Shown here one piece after another: positions 8,464 through 15,371 of a stretch of DNA of 34,059 nt. Numbering within the stretch: position 1 is the stretch's first letter; every line of letters begins with the position of its first letter. Source of the DNA: Caulobacter sp. (GTDB lineage: Bacteria > Pseudomonadota > Alphaproteobacteria > Caulobacterales > Caulobacteraceae). The stretch spans positions 1 through 34,059 of the forward strand of contig JAUXVF010000008.1 of assembly GCA_030680355.1 (NCBI GenBank). The letters run 5' to 3'. Made by a program: the position numbers and the translations under genes. The notes under the pieces are model-generated. The model saw only the letters and a program-made list of their open reading frames with translations. It did no database searches and was not told the DNA's origin.

Positions 8464-8901
8464 ATGACTCTACGGATGTCCGACCTCCAGATTCAGGCCT
8501 GCCAGCTGTTCGACGAGGCCCTCAAGGCCGAGGATCAGGGGGAACTGGTCGAGGCCGAGGCGCTTTACCGGGTGGCGGCCGAGCTCGGCTACGACCTGGC
8601 CATGAACAGCCTGGCGGTGCTGATCGAGGACCGGATGACGCCGCCCCGGCCGGCCGAGGCCGTTTACTGGCTGAAGCGGGCGGTCGCCGCCGGGTCGTCC
8701 AACGCGGCCTGGAACCTGGCCATGCGGCACCGGCTGGAGGGCCGCCGCCGTTGGTATGTTCACTGGCTGCGCATCGCCGAGACGCTGGGCGACACCGAAG
8801 CCGCCGAGATTCTGGCCGTGGCCACCACCCGCGACGACAGCTGGTGGGCCATCGAGGGCGTCAACCCGCCGCCGTTCGTCAGGGGGCCGCGCCTTGTCTA
8901 G
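8464..8901 (+). CDS. Small Sel1/TPR-like repeat protein
   Basis: The 145-residue soluble product is built of helical repeats of the Sel1 type: A-LYR-AAELGYDLAMNSLAVL, then AVYWLKRAVAAGSSNAAWNLA, then YVHWLRIAETLGDTEAAEIL. Such proteins are usually protein-binding scaffolds. It has no signal peptide. The ATG at 8464 has GGGGAGG just upstream; an ATG at 8476 is possible. The C-terminal tail (DDSWWAIEGVNPPPFV) lies outside the repeats. The stop overlaps the start of the hydrolase gene by 8 bases, suggesting translational coupling. The specific role is unknown. Confidence 0.75.
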   Translation: MTLRMSDLQIQACQLFDEALKAEDQGELVEAEALYRVAAELGYDLAMNSLAVLIEDRMTPPRPAEAVYWLKRAVAAGSSNAAWNLAMRHRLEGRRRWYVHWLRIAETLGDTEAAEILAVATTRDDSWWAIEGVNPPPFVRGPRLV

Positions 8902-9808
8902 GCTCGGGGCCAATCTCGCCGAACGGCTGGCCGTCGAGAACGCCAAAGGCCTCAAACGGGCCCGTAAGGCCATCCATTTCATGCTCGCCCGCCGCGACCG
9001 GGCCCTGCCCCTGCTGGCCCAGGTGCGCAATTTCAAGGTTGCTGGCGCGGCGGGTCCCCTGCCCGCCCGGCTCTATGTCCCCGAAGGGGCCGGTGAGACC
9101 GGGCCCATGCTGGTCTTCTTCCATGGCGGCGGGTTCGTGCTCGGTGACATCGAGACCCATGACGCCTTCTGCGCGCGGCTGGCTGATGCGGCGAAGATCC
9201 GGGTGGTGTCCTGCCGCTACCGTCTGGCGCCCGAGGCGGCCTTCCCGGCCCAGCTCGACGACGCCCTGGCCGCCTTCCGCTGGCTGCGGGCCCATGCCGC
9301 CGAGTTCGGCGGCGACGCGGACGGCCTGGTCCTGGGCGGCGATTCGGCGGGCGGCTATCTGGCCGTGGCGGCGACGGCGAAACTGAATGGCGAGACGCCG
9401 GGCGTGGTGAAGGCGCAGGTGCTGATCTATCCGCTGTTGACCCTGGACGACGACGTCTGGGCCTCGTCCCTGCTGCAGGATGCGCGGATCGTCGGCCGGC
9501 TGGCGGTGCAGTTCATCCGCGCCCAGCTGGCGACGACCGAGGCGCCGTCGCTGCTGGGAACCCTGGCCGGAGCGACCCCGCCAACCCTGCTGGTCGCTGG
9601 CGGGCCGCTCGATCCCTGCCGGCCGGACGCCCTGACCTACGCCGAAAAGCTGCGGGCCGAAGGGACTGAGCTTGAGGAGCGCTACTACCCGGCGCTACCG
9701 CACGGCTTCATCAATCTGACGCACGTGTCCGCCCCCGCACGCGAAGCGGTCGCCGAGATCGGCGAGATGGCGGGTGATCTGGTGCGGCGGGCGACCGCCG
9801 GCGACTAG
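8894..9808 (+). CDS. Alpha/beta hydrolase, HSL-type esterase (family IV)
   Basis: The 304-residue product carries the hormone-sensitive-lipase layout. The oxyanion motif is HGGGF at 77-81, the nucleophile is Ser151 in GDSAGG, the acid is Asp240 in GGPLDPC and the base is His270 in PHGF. It should hydrolyse carboxyl esters of small or medium acyl groups; the natural substrate is unknown. A helical N-terminal cap of about 50 residues precedes the core. I chose the TTG at 8894 because AGGGGG lies 7 bases upstream and the gene then overlaps the Sel1-like gene by 8 bases. The first ATG, at 8981, would remove part of the cap. The final codons contain a GC hairpin (9785-9800). Confidence 0.85.
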   Translation: MSRLGANLAERLAVENAKGLKRARKAIHFMLARRDRALPLLAQVRNFKVAGAAGPLPARLYVPEGAGETGPMLVFFHGGGFVLGDIETHDAFCARLADAAKIRVVSCRYRLAPEAAFPAQLDDALAAFRWLRAHAAEFGGDADGLVLGGDSAGGYLAVAATAKLNGETPGVVKAQVLIYPLLTLDDDVWASSLLQDARIVGRLAVQFIRAQLATTEAPSLLGTLAGATPPTLLVAGGPLDPCRPDALTYAEKLRAEGTELEERYYPALPHGFINLTHVSAPAREAVAEIGEMAGDLVRRATAGD

Positions 9809-9810
9809 GC

Positions 9811-9876
9811 TCAGGCGGTCATCTTCCAGATGAAAGCGTCGATGTCGGCGAACAGGCGCTTAAGAAACTGCGGCAT
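9811..9876 (-). CDS. Candidate 21-residue stress-induced microprotein
   Basis: This 22-codon ORF is too short for standard gene calling. It begins MPQFLKRLFADIDA and continues with Phe, Ile, Trp, Lys and Met to a TGA. Hydrophobic residues fall at 4, 5, 8, 9, 12, 15, 16, 17 and 19, with Lys, Arg and Asp between them, so the peptide could form an amphipathic, membrane-surface helix. CGGGGAGAA lies about 7 bases before the ATG, a strong Shine-Dalgarno sequence. A perfect EcfG-type promoter (9912-9936) points at it and leaves a leader of roughly 25-30 bases. No known family is recognised. The expression signals are seen directly; translation and function are inference. Confidence 0.6.
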   Translation of the reverse strand: MPQFLKRLFADIDAFIWKMTA

Positions 9877-9911
9877 GGTGGAATTCTCCCCGATGCTCCG
9901 AATGTTCCGTT

Positions 9912-9936
9912 AACGATTGTGGATGATTCGGGTTCC
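9912..9936 (-). promoter_or_regulatory. EcfG/SigT-type general stress promoter
   Basis: On the minus strand the sequence is GGAAC, 16 bases, CGTT. This is the exact consensus and spacing for the alphaproteobacterial general-stress sigma factor EcfG (SigT in Caulobacter). A GANTC methylation site (9925-9929) lies in the spacer. I searched the window by eye for other GGAAC/CGTT pairs with 15-17 base spacing and found none. It points at the 21-codon ORF and away from the DUF188 gene. Confidence 0.65.
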
Positions 9937-9954
9937 GTTGGCTAAACCGACGGC

Positions 9955-10419
9955 ATGACCGACCCCATCCGCATCTATATCGACGCCGACGCCTGTCCGG
10001 TGAAGGACGAAATCTACAAGGTCGCCGGCCGCTATGGCCTGAAGACGTTCGTGGTCTCCAACAGCTTCATGATGGTTCCGGTTTCGCCGCTGGTCGAACG
10101 GGTCGTGGTCGAGGCCGGGCCCGACATCGCCGACGACTGGATCGCCGAACGCGCCGTGCAGGGCGACGTGGTGGTGACCAATGACATCCCGCTGGCTGAC
10201 CGGGTGCTGAAGAGCGGCGCCGCCGCCATCAAGCCCAACGGCCAGCCCTTCACCGTCGATTCCATCGGCCAGGCCCTGGCCCAGCGCTCGATCATGGAAC
10301 ACATCCGCTCGACCGGCGAGATCACCGGCGGGCCCAGGCCTTTCGACCGCAATGACCGCTCGCGCTTCCTGCAGGCCCTGGACGAAGCCATCCAGAAGGA
10401 AAAGCGGCGACGGCGATGA
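9955..10419 (+). CDS. YaiI/YqxD family protein (DUF188, UPF0178)
   Basis: The 154-residue cytoplasmic product has the family start IRIYIDADACPVKDEIYKVA and the later conserved stretch VVTNDIPLADRVL. The clustered Asp residues resemble a PIN-like, metal-dependent nuclease fold, but no activity is established for this family. The ATG at 9955 matches the family N-terminus; no clear ribosome site precedes it. The last four bases overlap the arfB start as ATGA, so the two genes form a coupled pair. The minus-strand stress promoter overlaps its upstream region. Confidence 0.88.
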   Translation: MTDPIRIYIDADACPVKDEIYKVAGRYGLKTFVVSNSFMMVPVSPLVERVVVEAGPDIADDWIAERAVQGDVVVTNDIPLADRVLKSGAAAIKPNGQPFTVDSIGQALAQRSIMEHIRSTGEITGGPRPFDRNDRSRFLQALDEAIQKEKRRRR

Positions 10420-10841
10420 TCGAGATCAACCCCACGCTATCGCTGGACGACTCCGAGCTGGAGTTCGCCTTCATCCGCGCCTCGGGCCCGGGCGGGCAGA
10501 ACGTCAACAAGGTGGCCACGGCGGTGCAGATGCGCTTCGACGCCCGGCGCTCGCCGTCGCTGCCCAATGACGTCAGCACGCGGCTGCAGAAGCTGGCCGG
10601 GTCGCGGCTGACCCTGGACGGGGTCATCGTCATCGCCGCCAACCGCCACCGCACCCAGGAGCGCAACAAGGCCGACGCCATCGAGCGGCTGGTCGAACTG
10701 ATCCGCAAGGCCGCCGAGCCGCCGCCGCCGCCGCGCCGCAAGACCAAGGTTTCCAAGGCCGCCAAGGCCCGACGGGTCGACGCCAAGACCCGCCGCGGCG
10801 GGGTCAAGGCGATGCGCGGCCGGCCCGGCGGCGACGACTAG
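10416..10841 (+). CDS. arfB: Alternative ribosome-rescue factor ArfB (YaeJ/ICT1 family)
   Basis: The 141-residue product is a codon-independent peptidyl-tRNA hydrolase that frees ribosomes stalled on non-stop mRNA. The catalytic GGQ lies at 26-28 within ASGPGGQNVNK. The globular domain is followed by a basic, Lys/Arg/Ala-rich tail (from about residue 105) that in this family enters the empty mRNA channel. The length and lack of RF1/RF2 codon-recognition domains separate it from release factors. The start overlaps the DUF188 stop by 4 bases. Its stop codon shares a CTAG with the stop of the convergent XRE gene. Confidence 0.92.
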   Translation: MIEINPTLSLDDSELEFAFIRASGPGGQNVNKVATAVQMRFDARRSPSLPNDVSTRLQKLAGSRLTLDGVIVIAANRHRTQERNKADAIERLVELIRKAAEPPPPPRRKTKVSKAAKARRVDAKTRRGGVKAMRGRPGGDD

Positions 10842-11047
10842 TCCTCCAGCCAGAACAGCCCTTCGACCGGCTCGCCCAGGGCCCGGGCCAGACGCAGGGC
10901 CAGCACCGTCGAGGGGGTGAAGACGCCGTTTTCGACGGTGTTGATGGTCTTGCGGCTGACGCCCACGCGTTCGGCGAGGTCGGCCTGGGTCAGGTCCAGC
11001 CGTGTCCTCGCCGCTTTTAGTCCGTTAGCGAGTTTGGGATCAGCCAT
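10838..11047 (-). CDS. Small XRE-family DNA-binding regulator
   Basis: The 69-residue product is almost only a Cro/CI-type helix-turn-helix: LKAARTRLDLTQADLAERVG then SRKTINTVENG. The C-terminus, ALGEPVEGLFWLED, resembles the short YozG-like regulators that are often coupled to a small membrane protein, as here. I chose the ATG at 11047 because GGAG lies just upstream and the ORF then overlaps the upstream gene by 8 bases; an upstream ATG at 11077 would lie deep inside that gene. The TGTAAC repeats before the operon are a plausible autoregulatory site. Confidence 0.85.
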   Translation of the reverse strand: MADPKLANGLKAARTRLDLTQADLAERVGVSRKTINTVENGVFTPSTVLALRLARALGEPVEGLFWLED

Positions 11048-11513
11048 GGCGCTCCGAGCGGCGCTCAAGGAAGACAAAGCGCATCATCGGCAGGACCAGA
11101 CCGACCGAAAGCAGACCGTGGACGACGTCCATCAGCCCCAGCGGCTCGAGCAGGGCGACGACATAGAGGCCCAGACAGGCGAGAATCAGACCCCAGTAGC
11201 CCCAGACGAAGGCCGAGCGGCGATGGGCCCGGGTGACCTCGTCGTTGGCCAGTTCACGCACCGCCCGGCCGCGGAACAGCCCGCCGCCGGTGGCCAGCAG
11301 GGCCAGCAGCACCAGCGCCCAGACGATATAGGCCCCGACCTGCAGCTGTTCGACCCGGCGCAACGGCTCGCCAAACTCTGGCCGGGCGCTGAAAAACGAG
11401 CCCTGCCAGAGCAGGAACAGCAACCCCTGGATCCAGATGATCCGGGTCCGCCGCCGCTGCAGATGTTCGGCTCGCTCGATGAGCGAGGCCCCACTCTTGT
11501 CCCTCGAAACCAT
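11040..11513 (-). CDS. Four-helix membrane protein paired with the XRE regulator
   Basis: The 157-residue product has a charged N-terminus (IERAEHLQRRRTR) and four hydrophobic helices at about 24-40, 59-77, 101-120 and 125-147, with an Arg-rich loop after helix 2 and a charged C-terminus. I do not recognise a named family. The ATG at 11513 follows GGAGGGGATC, a strong ribosome site; an ATG further up (11543) lies inside the operator region. The stop overlaps the XRE start by 8 bases, so the two proteins should be made together. The pairing suggests that the membrane protein senses a signal or modulates the regulator, but this is inference. Confidence 0.75.
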   Translation of the reverse strand: MVSRDKSGASLIERAEHLQRRRTRIIWIQGLLFLLWQGSFFSARPEFGEPLRRVEQLQVGAYIVWALVLLALLATGGGLFRGRAVRELANDEVTRAHRRSAFVWGYWGLILACLGLYVVALLEPLGLMDVVHGLLSVGLVLPMMRFVFLERRSERHG

Positions 11514-11523
11514 GATCCCCTCC

Positions 11524-11560
11524 ATGTAACCCTGAGGTGACATGTAACCTTCACGTTACA
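11524..11560. promoter_or_regulatory. Triple TGTAAC operator-like cluster
   Basis: ATGTAACC occurs at 11524-11531 and again at 11542-11549, 18 bases apart. The second copy also forms an inverted repeat with GTTACA at 11555-11560 (TGTAAC, 6 bases, GTTACA). A TTGACC further upstream (minus strand, near 11566-11571) could be the -35 of the membrane-protein/XRE operon, which would put the repeats between promoter and start. The same region precedes the divergent cytochrome gene. Confidence 0.5.
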
Positions 11561-11634
11561 TTCGGTCAAGGCCCCGCTTGCATCGGCCAAACCATTCGCT
11601 AGCTTCGCCCCAGATCCCTGTTTCGGAGAATGTC

Positions 11635-12141
11635 ATGCGCGCCGCCCTTCCCGCCTCGATGATCATCGCCATGACGCTGCTGGCCGCCTGTGGCCAGCCC
11701 CAGGAGCCGGCCTCGGCGCCCGCGTTCGACTCAGCGGCCGCGCCGGCCGCCGGGCCGGCGACGCCCGATCCGGAGACCCAGGCCCTGCTGGCCTCCCTGC
11801 CCGCGCCCTACAACACCGCTGATGTCGAGAACGGCCAGCGCAAGTTCGCCCTCTGCCGCTCTTGCCACACGATCACCGACGGCGGCGCCAACATGACCGG
11901 TCCCAACCTGCATGGCGTGTTTGGCCGCAAGGCCGGCTCGGTGGAGGACTTCCGTTATTCCGAACCGGTCAAGACCGCCGGATTCGTCTGGGACGCTGAC
12001 CACCTGAACAACTGGCTGACCGATCCCCGCGGCTTCCTGCCCGGCAACCGCATGTCCTTCCTGGGCGTCAAAGACCCCAAGGACCGCATCGACTTGATCG
12101 GCTATCTGATGGTTGAAACTGGCCACAAGCCCGGAGGCTGA
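11635..12141 (+). CDS. Class I cytochrome c, lipoprotein-anchored
   Basis: The 168-residue product has a lipoprotein signal peptide with lipobox LAAC (Cys19), then an Ala/Pro-rich linker (about 20-58), then a c-type cytochrome domain. The heme motif is CRSCH at 74-78. GPNLHGVFGRKAG and the axial Met140 in PGNRMSF match the c2/c550 class. It should carry electrons in the periplasm while tethered to a membrane. The ATG at 11635 has GGAGAA just upstream; a TTG further up adds an unlikely extension. It is followed 9 bases later by an NTF2-like gene on the same strand. Confidence 0.9.
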   Translation: MRAALPASMIIAMTLLAACGQPQEPASAPAFDSAAAPAAGPATPDPETQALLASLPAPYNTADVENGQRKFALCRSCHTITDGGANMTGPNLHGVFGRKAGSVEDFRYSEPVKTAGFVWDADHLNNWLTDPRGFLPGNRMSFLGVKDPKDRIDLIGYLMVETGHKPGG

Positions 12142-12150
12142 ACATACGCG

Positions 12151-12495
12151 ATGGGCAATTTGGAAGCCCTGCTGACCCGCCTCTACGAGGCCTACAACCG
12201 CAAGGATGTCGATGCGGTGGTGGCCGGCATGCACCCCGAGATCGACTGGCCCAGCCTGTTCAGCGAAGGCCGGGTGGTCGGCCGCGAGGCCGTGCGCGCC
12301 CTGCTGACCCGGCAGTTCCAGACGATGGATCCGGAAATCACCCCCGTGGCGATGACGCGGGACGCCCAGGGGCGGGTAAGGGTGCGCGTCAACTATGTGG
12401 TCCGCGATCTGAAAGGGAAACTCTTCACGGAGGAAGACAACACCAATGTCTTCAGCTTCCGCGACGGCCTGATCGTCGGCATGGACTGGGATTGA
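12151..12495 (+). CDS. NTF2/SnoaL-like protein (first of two)
   Basis: The 114-residue soluble product is a single NTF2-like alpha+beta domain: helix LLTRLYEAYNRKDVDAVVAG, then HPEIDWPSL, GREAVRALL, and a final strand motif FRDGLIVGMDWD. The family includes isomerases, cyclases and hydrolase-like enzymes with a conical pocket; the substrate cannot be told here. The ATG at 12151 lies 9 bases after the cytochrome stop with a GGAGG about 13 bases upstream. It is the same length as the NTF2-like protein 158 bases downstream and aligns with it throughout, so the two look like a tandem duplication. Confidence 0.8.
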   Translation: MGNLEALLTRLYEAYNRKDVDAVVAGMHPEIDWPSLFSEGRVVGREAVRALLTRQFQTMDPEITPVAMTRDAQGRVRVRVNYVVRDLKGKLFTEEDNTNVFSFRDGLIVGMDWD

Positions 12496-12597
12496 CGCCC
12501 CGCCCCCGCGTTATGATGGCTTAGTCCCTGGGTTGTGATCGGGAACCGCGCGACCGCGATCCATCGATCCGCTAGGTTGACCCAAGCTGGACAAACG

Positions 12598-12618
12598 GCG
12601 CTGGTGATGGAACAGCGC
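12598..12618. promoter_or_regulatory. Inverted repeat before the second NTF2-like gene
   Basis: GCGCTG, 9 bases, CAGCGC forms a perfect 6-bp inverted repeat about 35 bases upstream of the start at 12653. A TTGACC lies at 12577-12582 as a possible -35, but no good -10 is visible. The site could be an operator; support is weak in GC-rich DNA. Confidence 0.25.
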
Positions 12619-12652
12619 TGTCAAACACACCGGCGATGAAACGGGAGGGACG

Positions 12653-12997
12653 ATGGCCGACGGCGAAGCCGTGGTCACCAGGCTGTGGGAGGCCTTGAAC
12701 GGCCAGGATCTGGAAGCGGCGAGCGCCCTTCTTCATCCTGATGTCGACTGGCAGGACATCATGAATGGCGGTCGCCAACGGGGCCGGGACACGGTGCTGG
12801 CCTACTGGCGGGAGGTGTTCGACGTCCTGCGTCCCGATTCCACCGTCATGGAATTTCTCCCGCAAGACGATGGCCGGCTCTCGGCCCGAACCCTCCACCA
12901 TGTGCGCGATCCGGACGGCCGCCTCAGGGTCGAGGAGGTCATCACCCATCTGTTCGGCTTCAAGGACGGCATGATCGTAAGCATGGACGTGGCCTGA
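12653..12997 (+). CDS. NTF2/SnoaL-like protein (second of two)
   Basis: This 114-residue protein has the same single-domain layout as the gene at 12151: VVTRLWEALNGQDLEAASAL, HPDVDWQDI, RGRDTVLAY, VRDPDGRLRVEE and a final FKDGMIVSMD. Shared positions include the early Asn/Asp pair, HP-DW, the central G-R and the closing DG-IV-MD. GGGAGGG lies 5 bases before the ATG at 12653, a much stronger ribosome site than that of its paralogue, and a 157-base gap suggests its own promoter. Substrate unknown. Confidence 0.8.
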   Translation: MADGEAVVTRLWEALNGQDLEAASALLHPDVDWQDIMNGGRQRGRDTVLAYWREVFDVLRPDSTVMEFLPQDDGRLSARTLHHVRDPDGRLRVEEVITHLFGFKDGMIVSMDVA

Positions 12998-13004
12998 GCC
13001 GCCG

Positions 13005-15359
13005 TCAGACCATCAGATCGGCGCAGGCGTCGAGAATGGCGTCGGCGTCCAGGCGATATTTGGCGTAGAGGTCCGGCAGATCGCCCGACTGGCCGAAGGT
13101 CTCCAGCCCCAGGGCCCGGACCCGCTGCCCCCGCACCGAACCGATCCAGGACAGGGCCGCCGGCGAGCCGTCGATGACGGTCACCAGGCCCGCACCCGGC
13201 GAAAGCGCCTCAAGCAGCGTCTCAATGGTCGCGGTGCGTTGCTCGCCCGTGGTCCAGCGCGCCCGGCCGGCCGCCGTCCAGTCGGCGTGCAGCACGTCGG
13301 GCGAGGTCACGGCCAGCAGGCCCGCCCCGGGTTCATCCTCCAGAAGCTGTTCGAAGGCGCTCAGGGCCTCGGGCGCGATGGCGCCGCTGTAGACCAGGGC
13401 CAGGCGGGCGTCGGGGGCCGGCCGCTTCATCCAGTAGGCGCCGGCGACACAGCCGGCCCGCCAGCCATCGTCGGCCCGCTCCGGCTGAGCGATCACCCGG
13501 GTCGACAGGCGCAGATAGGTCGAGCCGCCGTCGTCAGCCTGGATGCGGTCGAAGGCGTGAGCCATCAGCACCGCCGTCTCATCGGCGAAGGCCGGCTCGT
13601 AGCTGTCCAGCCCCGGCTGGGCCATGCCGATCAGCGGCGTGCCGATCGACTGGTGGGCCCCGCCCTCCGGGGCCAGGGTCAGGCCGCTGGGCGTCGCCAC
13701 CAGCAGGAAGCGGGCGTCCTGGTAGCAGGCGTAGTTCAGGGCATCGAGGCCACGGGCGATGAAGGGGTCATAGAGGGTGCCGACCGGGAACAGCCGCTCG
13801 CCGAACAGGGGCGCTGACAGGCCGAGCGCCGCCAGGACGATGAACAGGTTGTTCTCGGCGATGCCCAGCTCGATGTGCTGACCGGTCTGGCCCTTGGCCC
13901 AGACCTGGGCCGAGGGAATGCGCCGGTTCTTGAAGACATCCTCGTGCGCCCGGCGATGAAAGACGCCACGGCGGTTCACGAACCCGCCCAGGTTCGTCGA
14001 GACGGTGACGTCGGGCGAGGTGGTCACCACCCGGCCGGCGAACTCGTCGGTCCCCTTGGCGATCTCGAACATGACCTTGCCGAAGGCGGCCTGGGTCGAG
14101 GCCTCGCCGCCACCCTCGACCGCAGCCAGCAGGGTCTGGGCCGTGGGGGTGGCGATATGGGCCGCCAGCCGGGGGCCAACCCGCCGCGCGGCGAACGGGG
14201 CCGTCTCGACCAGACCGCGAAGGGCGGCCGCTTCATTGTCCGCCAGGCCGGAGAAGACATCCCACTCCTCCCCTTCCCGCACACCCAGACGATCGCGCAG
14301 CTCGGCGACCTGGGTGGGATTCATCAGGCCAGCGTGATTGTCCTTGTGGCCCGCGAACGGCAGCCGCCAGCCCTTGACCGTGTAGGCGATGAAGAAGCGC
14401 GGGGCGTCGTCCTCGGCGGCGCGGGCGAAGGCCTCGAGAATGGTCTCCAGACAATGGCCGCCCAGCTCGGTCATGACCAGGGCCAGATCATCGTCGCCGA
14501 GGGCCGCGATCAGGTCGAGGGCCGCCCGGTCCGTCGCCAGATCGGTCGTCAGCCGCTCCCGCCAGGCCGCACCACCCTGGTAGGTCAGGGCCGAATAGAG
14601 GTCATTGGGCGCGGTTTCGATCCAGTCGCGCAGCGCCTCGCCGCCCGGACGGGCAAAGGCCTGGCGCTGGCGCTTCGACCATTTCAGCGTCTCGACGGTC
14701 CAGCCGGCGGCTTCGAAGATCTCGCCATAGCGGGTGAACATGCGGTCGGAGGTGGTCGCGTCCAGGCTCTGGCGGTTGTAGTCAACGATCCACCAGGTGT
14801 TGCGGACGTCGTGTTTGCAGGCCTCGATCAGGGCTTCGTAAATGTTGCCCTCATCGAGCTCGGCGTCGCCCAGCAGGGAGATCATCCGGCCCATGGCGTC
14901 GGGCAGCACCGCGCCGCGGGCGGCCAGATAGTCCTGGGTCAGGCTGGCGAAGGCGGTCATGGCCACACCCAGACCGACCGAACCGGTCGAGAAATCGACG
15001 TCGTCGATGTCCTTGGTCCGCGAGGGGTAGGACTGGGCCCCGCCCAGGGCCCGGAAGCGCTGCAGTTGCTCGAGGGTTTGGCGGCCATAGAGGTGCTGGA
15101 TGGCGTGAAACACCGGACTGGCGTGCGGCTTGACCGCGACCTTGTCCTGGGGCCGCAGGGCCGCGAAATAGAGGGCCGTCATCAGGGTGGTGATCGAGGC
15201 GCAGGAGGCCTGGTGGCCGCCGACCTTGAGGCCGTCGCGGCTGTCGCGCAGATGGTTGGCGTTGTGGATCGTCCAGCTGGCGAGCCAGAGAACCCGTTCC
15301 TCAAGCCGGCGCAAAAGCGCCAGATCCTTGCCCGAAACCTCGAAACCGGCGTCGTCCAT
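13005..15359 (-). CDS. AceE/MdeB-like thiamine-diphosphate 2-ketoacid dehydrogenase E1 (transketolase superfamily)
   Basis: The 784-residue product has the single-chain transketolase-superfamily layout. An N-terminal ThDP-binding domain carries GDAELDEGN (about 164-172) followed by DYN at 193-195, plus the early conserved GGHQAS and KPHASP. The pyrimidine-binding domain follows, then a C-terminal domain. It is longer than transketolase (about 650) and closer to homodimeric E1 enzymes such as AceE and MdeB. The ThDP motif begins GDA rather than the usual GDG. No E2 or E3 gene is nearby, so the reaction partner is unknown. The ATG at 15359 follows GCAGGTGG; a GTG at 15365 is an alternative. It starts 12 bases after the RND pump stop and is probably cotranscribed with it. 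Confidence 0.8.
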   Translation of the reverse strand: MDDAGFEVSGKDLALLRRLEERVLWLASWTIHNANHLRDSRDGLKVGGHQASCASITTLMTALYFAALRPQDKVAVKPHASPVFHAIQHLYGRQTLEQLQRFRALGGAQSYPSRTKDIDDVDFSTGSVGLGVAMTAFASLTQDYLAARGAVLPDAMGRMISLLGDAELDEGNIYEALIEACKHDVRNTWWIVDYNRQSLDATTSDRMFTRYGEIFEAAGWTVETLKWSKRQRQAFARPGGEALRDWIETAPNDLYSALTYQGGAAWRERLTTDLATDRAALDLIAALGDDDLALVMTELGGHCLETILEAFARAAEDDAPRFFIAYTVKGWRLPFAGHKDNHAGLMNPTQVAELRDRLGVREGEEWDVFSGLADNEAAALRGLVETAPFAARRVGPRLAAHIATPTAQTLLAAVEGGGEASTQAAFGKVMFEIAKGTDEFAGRVVTTSPDVTVSTNLGGFVNRRGVFHRRAHEDVFKNRRIPSAQVWAKGQTGQHIELGIAENNLFIVLAALGLSAPLFGERLFPVGTLYDPFIARGLDALNYACYQDARFLLVATPSGLTLAPEGGAHQSIGTPLIGMAQPGLDSYEPAFADETAVLMAHAFDRIQADDGGSTYLRLSTRVIAQPERADDGWRAGCVAGAYWMKRPAPDARLALVYSGAIAPEALSAFEQLLEDEPGAGLLAVTSPDVLHADWTAAGRARWTTGEQRTATIETLLEALSPGAGLVTVIDGSPAALSWIGSVRGQRVRALGLETFGQSGDLPDLYAKYRLDADAILDACADLMV

Positions 15360-15371
15360 ATCCACCTGCGT

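Noticed and set aside
9910..9920. CtrA binding site (TTAAC) upstream of the DUF188 gene
   Set aside because: Only a half-site; no second TTAA lies at the required 7-base spacing.
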